64,000 bases of DNA from Proteobacteria bacterium UBA4457 (GCA_002390205.1 DGOV01000069.1:14985-78984); one strand, 5' to 3'. Shown: positions 9,801-18,715, counted from the stretch's first letter. Made by a program: numbers and translations. Notes: a model not told the origin generated them from the letters alone.

Positions 9801-11411
9801 ATTCGTAACCTGTGCAAATTTTTGTTTAAAGTAGTCGTAGAGTAGCCTCGGCTTGTCCGATAGTACGGCTAAGGGAGTATCGGTTCCCATAGAACCGATA
9901 GCCTCAGTTCCGCTTTCCACCATCGGTTGGATAAGAAGCTTTAGCTCTTCTTCGGTATAACCAAAGGCAATCTGTTTTTCGAATAATTCCGCCTCGTTTA
10001 GAGCAGGGGCAGAACTCACTTTAGGAAGATTTTCAAGACTAAGTTTATTTGCTTTTAGCCAGTCACCATAAGGGTGTTCATTGATATAAGTGTCTTTTAG
10101 CTCGGTATCTTCAATAATACGTCCAAGTTCTGTGTCGACTAGAAAGATCCTTCCTGGCTGTAGACGACCTTTGACTTTGATCTTTTCGGGGGGGAGTTCG
10201 AGCACGCCAACTTCTGAGGCCATGACTACTAAATCGTCTGTAGTCACGTAATAACGTGAGGGCCTCAAGCCATTCCTATCTAGAATCGCACCGATCGATC
10301 GTCCATCCGTAAATGCGATTGATGCCGGTCCATCCCAAGGCTCCATGAGACAAGAATGATATTCGTAGAATGCTTTGCGGGCGGGGTCCATTGTTTCATG
10401 TCCACTCCAAGCTTCAGGCACCATCATTAGCACTGCGAGAGGCAGTGGTCTTCCCGCCATATGCAGAAACTCTAACACTTGGTCGAAAGAGGCCGTATCT
10501 GAATTACCTTCCAGAACTATTGGAAATAATTTTTCTAAGTCACCGCCTAACGCTTCGCTCTTGCATAAAGCTTGTCTTGCTTTCATCCAGTTACTATTGC
10601 CGCTCACTGTGTTTATTTCTCCGTTGTGAGCGATAAATCTAAAGGGCTGTGCCAGTGTCCATGAGGGGAATGTATTTGTTGAAAATCTTTGGTGTACTAG
10701 AGCCAGAGCTGATTCGACTCTTTCATCATGTAAATCAGGGAAAATAATTTCTAGTTGATTCGCAAGCAGCATACCTTTGTAAACAAGTGTCATAGAAGAC
10801 AGGCTGGGGATATAGAAAAGGCTTTTTTCTTTTAGCTGACTGGCCCAGATTAGATGCTCTATCCTTTTACGAATAACGTAAAGTTTTCTTTCAAACTCGG
10901 CCCCAACTTTTGTGTCAGTACCCTTGCCTAAAAATATTTGACTGAAGTACGGTTGTGCTTTTCTAGCGCTGGGTCCTATCACTTCGGGCCCAAGAGGTAT
11001 CTCTCGCCATCCTAGAACAAACTGTCCTTCCTCTTTGGCAATTTGGGATAATTTACTTATGCAGTCTTCTCTGTCGCTCGAATTATTTGGTAAGAATATA
11101 TTACCAGCAGCGTACTCGCCTATAGTGGGCAAATTGATCCCTAGTTTCCTACACTCAGCCCTTAAAAATTTATCAGGAATTTGCAGCAGGATACCGGCGC
11201 CATCCCCCGTATTTTCTTCGGCTCCGGTAGCACCGCGATGCCATAGATTTTTTAAAATTGAAAGTCCTTGGGTGATGGTGGCGTGAGATTTTCTCCCCTT
11301 CAGATCCGCAACAAACCCCAGCCCACATGAATCGTGCTCATTAGTTTCGTCATATAAGCCACCCTCTGGTCTGCCAATATTTGGAAATTTTACTTCGGTA
11401 ACGTCATCCAT
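6822..11411 (-). CDS. gltB: Glutamate synthase large subunit
   Basis: Catalytic subunit of NADPH glutamate synthase. Domain order is the usual one: Ntn glutaminase at the N terminus, central domain, FMN-binding synthase domain, and a C-terminal GXGXG beta-helix. The glutaminase nucleophile is C29 in HDSCGLGF, so the first 28 residues form a propeptide to be removed. The 3Fe-4S cluster cysteines are in CIMMRVCHLNTCP, and the FMN region includes GGTGASPVTSLKHTG. Length 1529 is normal. It is the first gene of the gltBD-hemE group; the 407 bases upstream must carry its promoter. Confidence 0.98.
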   Translation of the reverse strand: MDDVTEVKFPNIGRPEGGLYDETNEHDSCGLGFVADLKGRKSHATITQGLSILKNLWHRGATGAEENTGDGAGILLQIPDKFLRAECRKLGINLPTIGEYAAGNIFLPNNSSDREDCISKLSQIAKEEGQFVLGWREIPLGPEVIGPSARKAQPYFSQIFLGKGTDTKVGAEFERKLYVIRKRIEHLIWASQLKEKSLFYIPSLSSMTLVYKGMLLANQLEIIFPDLHDERVESALALVHQRFSTNTFPSWTLAQPFRFIAHNGEINTVSGNSNWMKARQALCKSEALGGDLEKLFPIVLEGNSDTASFDQVLEFLHMAGRPLPLAVLMMVPEAWSGHETMDPARKAFYEYHSCLMEPWDGPASIAFTDGRSIGAILDRNGLRPSRYYVTTDDLVVMASEVGVLELPPEKIKVKGRLQPGRIFLVDTELGRIIEDTELKDTYINEHPYGDWLKANKLSLENLPKVSSAPALNEAELFEKQIAFGYTEEELKLLIQPMVESGTEAIGSMGTDTPLAVLSDKPRLLYDYFKQKFAQVTNPPLDGMREKLVTQVSTVIGPEKNMLETKDVNCRRLFLDSIVLNNNEFSQIQKINSHGFSSKTLNITYSSNSDESAIEAVLTEIFLEADQAIDNGFDFIILSDRGTNRKRSGIPCLLAISSLHHHLVKNGKRSRIGLIVESGDAREVHHFATLIGYGADAVNPYMAIDTIASLLDRSVLSDQGNRSNQTLLIKNYIRAIDTGMTKIMSKMGISTVQSYRGAQIFEAVGLGCNFVNKYFKGTSSKISGVGLEVIAKEVNIRHGKAWPQRQSGDLALESGGEYQWRRDGEHHLFNPETVFKLQHATQSGQYSIFKEYTAAIDNQSRSRATIRGLLKLKHCTPIPIETVESVEKIMKRFNSGAMSLGSISQESHETLAIGLNRIGGRSNTGEGGEDPERFVVEKGKDSKRSAIKQIASGRFGVTSDYLVNADDLQIKMAQGAKPGEGGQLPGHKVYPWIAKVRRSTPGVGLISPPPHHDIYSIEDLAQLIHDLKNANPRARVHVKLVAEAGVGTVAAGVAKAFADVVLISGYDGGTGASPVTSLKHTGVPWELGLAETQQTLLNNGLRDRIVVQVDGQLKTGWDCIVAAMLGAEEFGFATAPLVVMGCIMMRVCHLNTCPVGIATQNPELRKKFNGKPEFVENFFRYIANEMREYMASVGISQLDDLIGRSDLLDTIEASDHWKAKDLDLSAILYRPEEYKGALRQTSTQDHKLDQSLDRTQIIPACTDAIESGKLVNAAFAIRNINRTVGTLLGYEITKKYGSAGLPNDTIRLHFNGSAGQSFGAFLPAGISMTLEGDSNDYIGKGLSGGKIVVYPPRVRSFAAEENILIGNVALYGATEGEAYFSGIGGERFAVRNSGAKAVIEGIGDHGCEYMTGGTVVILGPTGRNFAAGMSGGTAYIFDPRGIFPSQCNQEMVFLEKVSRNDEPVLEALISNHHQMTASTLAEEILSSWVENKNKFVKVMPKDYKKVLAVIKTAQSKGMTEEDAMMEAMNG

Positions 11412-11818
11412 ACTCTAGTAGTTTCTCCACGTGTCCATGCCCTTCGTGATAGGACAGATTTTTTACTGACTAACTTGTCAGCCGGTTATTGATTAATTCT
11501 TGGTTGGCGAATTTGCCAACCTAGATAAAATTTGAATCTCACAAAAACGAGCGCAGGCTTGGGAAGGTGCTATCACACTCAACTCTTATTTTATAAGATT
11601 TAGCATGTTGTGTCATCCTGATGAGGTAGGATTCGACGTTATTATAGAGGTAGAGCCTTAGTTCAACTTATCTAGGCGATAATCTTGCGTCACGAGCCCC
11701 GCACTATAATTTCTAATTATTATAGACATTCGAAGCTTATAGAAGAATTTGGTGAATATTGATTGCATTTAGGGGATAAATAATTTTTGTTTGTGGCTTA
11801 CCCGTCTAGCTCGAGAAA
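11412..11818. other. 407-base intergenic region upstream of gltB
   Basis: No credible protein gene is visible on either strand. The region should carry the gltB promoter (minus strand) and the end of the aroK-aroB transcript. It contains one clear inverted repeat at 11502-11521, listed separately, and a weaker AT-rich repeat (CTATAAT ... ATTATAG) near 11704-11725. In Pseudomonas-type genomes a SPOR-domain gene sits between aroB and gltB; here it is absent. Confidence 0.6.
11502..11521. promoter_or_regulatory. Inverted repeat upstream of gltB, possible operator
   Basis: GGTTGGC and GCCAACC form perfect 7-base arms around a 6-base AT-rich centre, about 90 bases upstream of the gltB start. There is no following T-run on either strand, so a terminator is unlikely; a binding site for a dimeric regulator of gltB is possible. 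No regulator can be named from the sequence. Confidence 0.3.
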
Positions 11819-12901
11819 TCAATAATCATGTTTTCCTATCGTCTCTAGCAGGATTTCTTCTAAATAATCATTGGTCAAGAAGGCATTCCCAAAACTTTTC
11901 AGTAATACAAGACGAATACTACCATCTATATTTTTTTTGTCTTTGGACATAAGGGCTACAAATTGCTCAGGTGTGATTTGTTGCGGAGCTTCAGTAGGCA
12001 GAGAAAAATGGGTTAAGAGCAGTTTGATTCGCTCTATCTGCTCTTTACGCAGAAAGCCTAGCTTCCAGGACATAAAAAGAGCCATCATCATTCCCGCTGC
12101 TACTGCTTCGCCATGTAGCCATTTCCCATAGCCCAATGCAGTTTCTATTGCATGACCGAAAGTATGGCCAAAATTGAGGGTGGCTCTTATTCCTCGTTCT
12201 CGTTCGTCAGCTGAAACAATTGTTGCTTTGTTTTCACAGGAACGCTGGATTAAATAATTCAGCGTATCACTACTTTTGGCTAATATATCGGGAATATTTG
12301 CTTCAATCCAATCAAGGAAGTCTGCGTCGTTGATCAAGCCATATTTAATGACCTCAGCCATGCCAGAGTTAAATTCACGATTCGGCAGTGTTTTTAATGT
12401 CGAGGTATCAATAAATACAGCTTGAGGTTGGTAAAAGGCACCCACCATGTTTTTTCCTAGAGGAAGATTAATTGCGGTTTTTCCACCAACGGATGAATCA
12501 ACTTGAGCGAGTAGTGTTGTCGGCATCTGAACGTAGCTTATCCCTCTTTGATAGCTCGCTGCAGCGAACCCCGCCAGATCGCCGACAACCCCGCCACCAA
12601 GAGCAATTAAGGTTGCATTTCGATTGATATTGTTTTCGAGCATAAAACTGAGTAACCGCTCAAGTTCTACAAAATTTTTTGATTCTTCACCGGCAGAAAG
12701 GATGAAAGTGTGACATTCATCTTTATAAAAGCGTTTTTTGACAGCGTTTAAGTGGAAATTGGCCACATTCGAATCAGTAACAATAACTACTTGATTGCCA
12801 TGTATAGTGCTTAAAATTAATTTCGAGTCAGAGAGAATCCCGTCGCCAATGTAGATAGGGTAACTGCGACTTTCTAGAGAGACATTAATCTTGGTTAGCA
12901 T
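11819..12901 (-). CDS. aroB: 3-Dehydroquinate synthase
   Basis: Second enzyme of the shikimate pathway, forming 3-dehydroquinate from DAHP with catalytic NAD+ and a divalent metal. The nucleotide-binding GGGVVGDLAGF motif, the PTTLLAQVDSSVGGKT block and the metal-binding GHTFGHAIE motif are all present. Length 360 matches the family. Its start lies 17 bases inside the end of aroK, showing tight coupling within an aroK-aroB operon. Confidence 0.97.
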   Translation of the reverse strand: MLTKINVSLESRSYPIYIGDGILSDSKLILSTIHGNQVVIVTDSNVANFHLNAVKKRFYKDECHTFILSAGEESKNFVELERLLSFMLENNINRNATLIALGGGVVGDLAGFAAASYQRGISYVQMPTTLLAQVDSSVGGKTAINLPLGKNMVGAFYQPQAVFIDTSTLKTLPNREFNSGMAEVIKYGLINDADFLDWIEANIPDILAKSSDTLNYLIQRSCENKATIVSADERERGIRATLNFGHTFGHAIETALGYGKWLHGEAVAAGMMMALFMSWKLGFLRKEQIERIKLLLTHFSLPTEAPQQITPEQFVALMSKDKKNIDGSIRLVLLKSFGNAFLTNDYLEEILLETIGKHDY

Positions 12902-13409
12902 GAATTTTTTTACTAATAGTTTGAATAATTTGATGAATGGGTAAGGTATCAGTGGATATTACATGATTTGCGATCTCACGATACAAGGAATCTCTTGCGA
13001 GCACAATTTCTGAGAGTTTTTTACGCGGATCCTCAACTTGTAGCAACGGTCTTGATTTATCAGTTTTCAATCTATCCAAAAGAGTATCGATCTGACTTGT
13101 CAGATAGAGTACAAGACCCCTTTCAGATAGGGCGCTTCGATTTTTTTTGCTAAGAATACACCCCCCTCCAGTAGCTACAACGATTTTATCGCTCCTTGAG
13201 ATTTCTTCGATAACATTTTCTTCTCTCTTTCTAAAACCACTTTCTCCTTCTATCTCAAATATCATGTCGATTTTGACACCAGTCTTCTTCTCGATTACTG
13301 CATCCGTATCAATGAATTCATAGCTCAGCAACTGGGATAGCCTATGTCCTATAGTTGTTTTTCCGACCCCCATAGGGCCTATGAGAAAAATCCTGTTTAA
13401 GACCGACAA
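12885..13409 (-). CDS. aroK: Shikimate kinase
   Basis: Phosphorylates shikimate with ATP. The Walker A loop GPMGVGKTT is near residues 12-20, with the substrate-binding FIDTDAVIEKKTG segment and the ATGGGCIL loop following. Length 174 is typical. A strong ribosome-binding stretch (GAGGAGAGGA) precedes the ATG. It heads the aroK-aroB operon and is divergent from the small helix-hairpin-helix gene at 13642. Confidence 0.96.
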   Translation of the reverse strand: MSVLNRIFLIGPMGVGKTTIGHRLSQLLSYEFIDTDAVIEKKTGVKIDMIFEIEGESGFRKREENVIEEISRSDKIVVATGGGCILSKKNRSALSERGLVLYLTSQIDTLLDRLKTDKSRPLLQVEDPRKKLSEIVLARDSLYREIANHVISTDTLPIHQIIQTISKKIHANQD

Positions 13410-13641
13410 TCGAATCCTCTCCTCTATAGACTTGGTTCAAGACATAATAACAATTTGCTATTAGTAAACATTAAGTCTACCTATGTATGTGATTTATTAC
13501 AGTTCTGCAAGAGTATGGCTTCTATCTGGTGGAATTGCAGAGACTTTGATAAGAGGTAACTTTATTAAGTTGCCATAAATATAAAGTTTTTATTTATTAC
13601 TCCGGGTCGAACTAGCATTATAAATAGTAAAAGGTACTCAG

Positions 13642-13902
13642 ATGAATTTTGTCGAAAAAGAAAGGAAAGCGCTGTTAGAAGTTAAAGGGCTAGGACCAGT
13701 CGTTATTCGGCGATTCGAAGAAATTGGAACATATTCTTTGCAAGAGCTGAGTGAATACGAAGCTGACGATATTGCTGAAATAGTAGCTGATATGCTGGGA
13801 ACCAGCTGTTGGAAAAACAGTCCTCAATCGAAAAAAGCTATTAATGCTTCAATTCAAGTAGCAAAAAAAAGCAATATGAAAGGCGCGGACAGTTCTCAAT
13901 GA
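13642..13902 (+). CDS. Small helix-hairpin-helix protein (Cdd1-like)
   Basis: An 86-residue protein with a helix-hairpin-helix core: the segment VKGLGPVVIRRFEEIG is a typical DNA-backbone-binding hairpin, followed by LADML-type helix text and the conserved-looking TSCWKNSPQSKKAI tail. It resembles the small Cdd1/'pathogenicity locus' HhH family of unknown cellular role; DNA binding is inferred from the fold only. Its stop overlaps the ATG of the next gene (ATGA), so the two are coupled. Divergent from aroK. Confidence 0.75.
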   Translation: MNFVEKERKALLEVKGLGPVVIRRFEEIGTYSLQELSEYEADDIAEIVADMLGTSCWKNSPQSKKAINASIQVAKKSNMKGADSSQ

Positions 13903-14336
13903 ACTCAGAATGGATCTGGCCTATTTCACCCAATCTCTTAGGACTAATCATAGGGATAATATTTATCTTCCCAACGATTTACTTTATTCGTGCCAAAAAT
14001 TGGGATTCGGTCGCATGGCCACTCTTTCTAGTAACACTCCCTGTGTACTATATGCTTTTCGGAGTTCTTGTGATGGATGGTTCCGCGGTTCTTTAGGAAC
14101 TTTTGTATGGTTTACCATTCATAGTTACAGGTCTCCTAGTTTGGCGAATGCGATCCAAGAATGCACTTATTATTGTAGCTCTAGCATGGATAAGTCACGA
14201 TTTTTACCACGACCATTTCTTTCAGAATCCAGGAGTATTCAGTTGGTATCCCGCGTTTTGTGCGATAGTTGATATTACAGTGGGAGTATATTTACTAATT
14301 TATTATAGGCGCGTTATCCCAACTATAAATGTATAA
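13899..14336 (+). pseudogene. Small membrane protein gene interrupted by one in-frame TAG
   Basis: From the ATG at 13899 the frame encodes 65 residues with two hydrophobic helices, meets a TAG at 14094-14096, and then continues in the same frame for 79 more residues to a TAA at 14334-14336. The second part (E-L-L-Y-G-L-P-F-I-V-T...) contains further membrane segments and a His/Asp-rich loop SHDFYHDHFFQNPGVFSWYP. No frame change is needed, so this is one 145-codon gene with a single nonsense codon, not two genes. Options are a recent nonsense mutation, a sequencing or assembly error, or readthrough. Start overlaps the upstream stop by 4 bases. Function unknown. Confidence 0.7.
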
Positions 14337-14450
14337 AAAACTAATTAAAACATTTACTTAAAAAATTAATATGAATGTAGAATATTTTTTATTTTCTTAT
14401 AGGTAAAGAATGACCATAAGATTGCCCTCACTTATACTTAATCACCGAGA

Positions 14451-14693
14451 TCAATCAACATCGATTTGCATCTCTTCTTGGAAGGTCTTAAGGATCTCCC
14501 CGGTCCGTGCATAAAATTCGCTGGAACTAATGATCTTACAGTTCTTTGCAAGCGACTTTAGTTCACCGATACTATTCGTGTTCGGTAGTTAAATACGATG
14601 GTCTGAGTGTGTGTTCTGGCGATAAATTTTGGAGAAAGATAATCGAATTTGGTGTATTAGTTTTCGTATATGTTGAGCATCTTCAAGAAGCAT
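14451..14693 (-). pseudogene. Possible decayed minus-strand gene with one internal TAA
   Basis: Reading the minus strand from an ATG at 14693-14691 gives 80 codons ending in TGA, broken once by TAA at 14591-14589. The downstream half (codons 36-80) has ordinary protein character, e.g. GELKSLAKNCKIISSSEF and RTGEILKTFQEEM; the upstream half is basic. Its start overlaps the priA start by two bases. I do not recognise the family. It could be a remnant or chance; it is not rpmE, which is divergent from priA in many relatives. The rest of 14337-14691 is AT-rich and holds no other gene. Confidence 0.25.
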
Positions 14694-16878
14694 GATCGCG
14701 ACTGTTGCTGTTTTTGCACCATTGCGTCGTCTGTATGATTATATTGCTTTGAGTACTTTACATCGGCCATTAACGGTAGGTTCCCGAGTCTGGGTTCCTT
14801 TGAGACATTCATTTCGAGTTGGGATCGTGGTGAAGATTAGGGGTGTCAATACCGAGAATGTATCCAAGCTTAAGTCGATAGTGGAAATTTTAGATGATGA
14901 CTCTCTTATTTCTGAGAAAATGCTGCACCTTGCTTCTTGGGCGTCCGCATACTATCACCACCCTATAGGGGAAGTAGTAGCGACTATTCTTCCCGCACCT
15001 TTGAGAGGAAAGACTTTGGTTCCTTCTGTGGGCCGTGAGAGTTGGAGTCTTACAGAACTGGGACGACAGGCTCTTGAACAGCTTTCTGTGAAAGGGCTTC
15101 GGCAAAAGGATATCCTGGAAATCTTGCAGAATAACTCCTGCATTTGCGCGGAAGAACTTGGCGACTTGGATTATAATTGGCAGAGTCCAATGCGCGCGCT
15201 GCTGAAGCGCAACTTTGTCATGAAGTCAATTGTATCGGAACCGATCGGCCCAATTAGGTTGCTAGATAGCCCTATTATCCTGAATAAAGAGCAGGCGCGT
15301 GCTTCCAAAAATATTCATGAGACTCTTGGTAAGTTTCAACCCACTGTTCTGTACGGTGTTACAGGAAGCGGGAAAACAGAAGTATATTTTGATGTCATCG
15401 ATAGTGTATTGAAAAGTGGAGGTCAGGCCCTTTTCTTGCTTCCGGAAATAGCGCTAACGAAGCATTTGGTAAAGCGTTTCCGTCAGCGGTTTGGTAGCCG
15501 AGTAGCAACCCTTCACTCTGGTATGAGTAAAAAAGAGCGCGTCGCCACTTGGATTAGATCTAAGAAGGCTGAGGTGGGTATTCTACTTGGGACTCGCTCA
15601 GCAGTTTGGCTAGAACTGCCCGACCTTGAACTGATTATCGTTGATGAGGAGCATGACGCTGCTTACAAGCAGCAAGATGGATTCCGATACTCTGCCCGTG
15701 ATATTGCGATAGTCCGTGCGCAACAATTGGGTATTCCCGTGGTTCTAGGGTCAGCTACTCCTTCGTTTGAGACATTGGTCAATATAGAGAATAAAAATTT
15801 TCAGATAACACACCTGAAAAGCCGTCCATTAGCCTTGTCAAAGACTAAAGTCGAGACTATCGATGTGCGGGGGCTGAAACTAGCAGGTGGCCTGAGTGAA
15901 GCATTGATTAGACATATGCGAGAGCATTTGGCGAAAGGACAACAAGTTGTTCTTTTCCTTAATAGGCGAGGTTACTCACCCGTTATGATCTGCCGTTCTT
16001 GCGGAGTATTAATGACTTGCCTCCGGTGCGACGCTTACTTGGTCTACCATAAGCAAAAACAATCACTGATCTGTCATCACTGTGGATACCGTAAATCTGC
16101 TTTTACTAAAGCAGATTGTTGTGCTGAAGAAGCGACTGAACCATTAGGGATCGGTACAGAGGGAATTGAAGAGGTGGTTCGCGAGTTGTTTCCTCATAAG
16201 ACGGTATGCCGAGTTGATAGAGATGCCGTCAGATCGGCTAAAGTACTAGAAAAAATACTGAGCGAAATAGGTACTGGAGAGATTGACATATTAATTGGTA
16301 CCCAAATGGTTTCAAAGGGCCTTGATTTTGAGAATGTTACATTAGTGGGCGTGGTTGACGCTGACACGCGGTTATATTCAATAGATTTTCGAGCAGAAGA
16401 GAGGTTGGCTCAGTTGCTCGTGCAGGTGGCTGGTAGAGCTGGGCGTGGTAGCAAGGCTGGGGAGGTTTTTGTGCAGACGCAAAAACCAGAAAATGCGGTT
16501 TTAAGAAGAATTATTGATGACGGTTATGATATATATTCGAAGCTAGCCCTGCCTGAGAGACGAGAAGTAGGTTTCCCTCCTTATGTCGCTATGGCCTTGG
16601 TTCGGGCCGAGTCTAAGTACCCGGAGCGACCAACATTATTTCTAACAGGAGTTAGGAAAATTCTTCAAAAAGAGTGTGCCAAGGCGGACATTAGTTTCCC
16701 AATTCCGGCTTACATGGCTTTACGCGCCGGAAGAGTCAGGGCATTGTTGATAGTTAGGGCGCCTCTGAAAATTGAGATCCAAAATCTGTTAGCTGCTTGT
16801 CTGGACAAAATAGAAAGCTTATCTAAGGTAGTTCGAATTCAGTGGACAATTGACGTCGATCCTCAGGAGACTCTTTAA
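14692..16878 (+). CDS. priA: Primosomal protein N' (replication restart helicase PriA)
   Basis: 3'-5' superfamily 2 DNA helicase that reloads the replisome at stalled forks. Walker A GVTGSGKTEVYF begins near residue 222, the DEEH box is at 318-321, and the C-terminal helicase motif QVAGRAGRG is present. The zinc-binding insert has C434, C437, C443, C446, C461 and C464, but the expected fourth CxxC pair is replaced by adjacent C476-C477 followed by A-E-E. That is unusual and is noted as a finding. Length 728 is normal. argS follows, as in pseudomonads. Confidence 0.96.
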   Translation: MIATVAVFAPLRRLYDYIALSTLHRPLTVGSRVWVPLRHSFRVGIVVKIRGVNTENVSKLKSIVEILDDDSLISEKMLHLASWASAYYHHPIGEVVATILPAPLRGKTLVPSVGRESWSLTELGRQALEQLSVKGLRQKDILEILQNNSCICAEELGDLDYNWQSPMRALLKRNFVMKSIVSEPIGPIRLLDSPIILNKEQARASKNIHETLGKFQPTVLYGVTGSGKTEVYFDVIDSVLKSGGQALFLLPEIALTKHLVKRFRQRFGSRVATLHSGMSKKERVATWIRSKKAEVGILLGTRSAVWLELPDLELIIVDEEHDAAYKQQDGFRYSARDIAIVRAQQLGIPVVLGSATPSFETLVNIENKNFQITHLKSRPLALSKTKVETIDVRGLKLAGGLSEALIRHMREHLAKGQQVVLFLNRRGYSPVMICRSCGVLMTCLRCDAYLVYHKQKQSLICHHCGYRKSAFTKADCCAEEATEPLGIGTEGIEEVVRELFPHKTVCRVDRDAVRSAKVLEKILSEIGTGEIDILIGTQMVSKGLDFENVTLVGVVDADTRLYSIDFRAEERLAQLLVQVAGRAGRGSKAGEVFVQTQKPENAVLRRIIDDGYDIYSKLALPERREVGFPPYVAMALVRAESKYPERPTLFLTGVRKILQKECAKADISFPIPAYMALRAGRVRALLIVRAPLKIEIQNLLAACLDKIESLSKVVRIQWTIDVDPQETL

Positions 16879-16965
16879 GAAATTCACCGTGTGTGAATAA
16901 CCTTACAATAAGCGATAGAATTGAATCTGTCCTGAAAACTTAGAATTTATATATTGGAAAGATTT

Positions 16966-18702
16966 TTGAAAGATAAGCTGCATTCCTGCATAGAGGCAAG
17001 TCTAGTTGAATTGAGAAAATTAGGTGTTTTAGAAGGCGATGAAGTCTATGACTTTCGTATTGAGGTGCCTAAAAAAGCCGAACATGGCGATTACAGTACT
17101 AATTTAGCCTTGCTCTTAGCAAAATCTATGGGCAGTTCTCCTAGAAAAATCGCAGAGCAAGCTGCTACATTATTGGAAAAAAATGAGCTTTTTGATTCTG
17201 TTTCGATTGCAGGGCCAGGCTTTATTAATTTCACGCTAGCTGATGAAGCTATATTTGCTGTCATCGAGTCAGTGAAAGAACAGGGAGAGAGTTTTGGGCG
17301 CAATAGTCTTGGTAATAAAAAATCTGTTCAAATTGAATTTGTATCAGCGAATCCTACTGGCCCGCTCCATGTGGGGCATGGACGAGGCGCTGCTATTGGC
17401 TCAGCTCTGGCGAGCCTTTACCAAGCATGTGGGTACATTGTACACAAAGAATACTATGTGAACGATGCCGGTCGGCAGATGGATATTCTCGCTGTGAGCG
17501 TTTACTTAAGGTGGTTACAGGAGGAGGGCTGCACTCTTGTGTTCCCGTCCAATGGTTATCAAGGAGTATATATTTCAGAGATAGCACGCGATTTCAATCG
17601 CTCATCTCCTTGGTTGGAGTCGTCTCAGCAATCTGGCTTAGGAGGCTTAATAACCGATGTGGATACTGACGCGGCGATGGACGAACTGATAACTTGCGTT
17701 AAAGCACACTTAGGTGCGTCTTCTTACGAGCTAGTTAGGTCTTATGCGACTAAAGCCATTTTGGAGGGTATAAAAGACGACCTGCGGGTGTTCGAAGTCA
17801 CTTTTGATTCATGGTTTTCGGAGTTGTCTTTGCATGCAGAGGGTATAATTGAGGCATCACTTAACCACTTAGACTCAAAGGAATATATTTATGTCTCGGA
17901 TGGTGCAACTTGGTTTAGGTCTACCTTATCAGGCGATGAAAAGGATCGGGTAGTCATAAGAGATAATGGACAGAAGACATATTTTGCGGCTGACATTGCT
18001 TATCACGCGGGTAAGTTTGATCGGGGGTTTGAGAAATTAGTTGATGTGTGGGGTGCGGACCACCATGGCTATATCCCTAGGGTGAAGGCTGCGCTTGAAG
18101 CTATGGGTAAATCTAGCGGTGATTTAGGTGTCGTTTTGGTCCAGTTTGCTGTTTTGATGAGAGATGGGGCAGCCGTCGCAATGTCCACTCGGTCCGGAAA
18201 CTTCGTCACATTGCGAGACTTGGTTGATGAGGTTGGCGTTGACGCCGCTCGTTTCTTTTACTTGATGCGGCGATCTGATCAACACATGGAGTTTGACTTG
18301 AACCTTGCTGTCTCTAAAACTAATGAGAATCCAGTCTATTATGTGCAGTATGCTCACGCGCGGATCTGCAGCATTATGACTCAAGCTTCCTCGCTAGGAG
18401 AGTGGGCCTGGACTGAGGAAGGCCCTAAATATCTAAACACAGCTGCTGAGCGGAAAATAGTCATAATGTTAGCTGGATATCCAGAGGTGTTAATAAGCGC
18501 GGTTAAATCGAACGAGCCTCATCTACTTCCTCAATACTTGCGAGAATTAGCGCAAGAATTCCACGCTTACTATAACTCCAATAAAGTATTGTCTGAGGAT
18601 AAGGCTGTTAGGTTTGCGCGTTTATCTTTGGTGGATGCAGTCCGACAAGTCCTTGCAAATGGGTTAGGCTTGCTCAATATTTCAGCACCACGGTCAATGT
18701 GA
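16966..18702 (+). CDS. argS: Arginyl-tRNA synthetase
   Basis: Class I aminoacyl-tRNA synthetase charging tRNA-Arg. An N-terminal Add1-like domain (AEHGDYSTNLALLLAK) is followed by the HIGH-equivalent NPTGPLHVGHGRG and, in the catalytic core, the KMSKS-equivalent AVAMSTRSGNFVTL, then a DALR anticodon-binding domain ending in LGLLNI. There is no ATG start. TTG at 16966 is preceded at good distance by GGAAAG and is preferred; TTG at 16954 is four codons upstream without such a site. Followed after 13 bases by the SPOR gene. Confidence 0.95.
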   Translation: MKDKLHSCIEASLVELRKLGVLEGDEVYDFRIEVPKKAEHGDYSTNLALLLAKSMGSSPRKIAEQAATLLEKNELFDSVSIAGPGFINFTLADEAIFAVIESVKEQGESFGRNSLGNKKSVQIEFVSANPTGPLHVGHGRGAAIGSALASLYQACGYIVHKEYYVNDAGRQMDILAVSVYLRWLQEEGCTLVFPSNGYQGVYISEIARDFNRSSPWLESSQQSGLGGLITDVDTDAAMDELITCVKAHLGASSYELVRSYATKAILEGIKDDLRVFEVTFDSWFSELSLHAEGIIEASLNHLDSKEYIYVSDGATWFRSTLSGDEKDRVVIRDNGQKTYFAADIAYHAGKFDRGFEKLVDVWGADHHGYIPRVKAALEAMGKSSGDLGVVLVQFAVLMRDGAAVAMSTRSGNFVTLRDLVDEVGVDAARFFYLMRRSDQHMEFDLNLAVSKTNENPVYYVQYAHARICSIMTQASSLGEWAWTEEGPKYLNTAAERKIVIMLAGYPEVLISAVKSNEPHLLPQYLRELAQEFHAYYNSNKVLSEDKAVRFARLSLVDAVRQVLANGLGLLNISAPRSM

Positions 18703-18715
18703 AGGAAAGCTATAG

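Noticed and set aside
13910..14272. 120-residue plus-strand ORF
   Set aside because: Out-of-frame shadow of the interrupted membrane protein; cysteine- and serine-rich text without family character.
14103..14336. Separate 77-residue gene with TTG start
   Set aside because: It is in frame with the gene at 13899 and separated only by one TAG and two codons; better explained as the second half of one interrupted gene.
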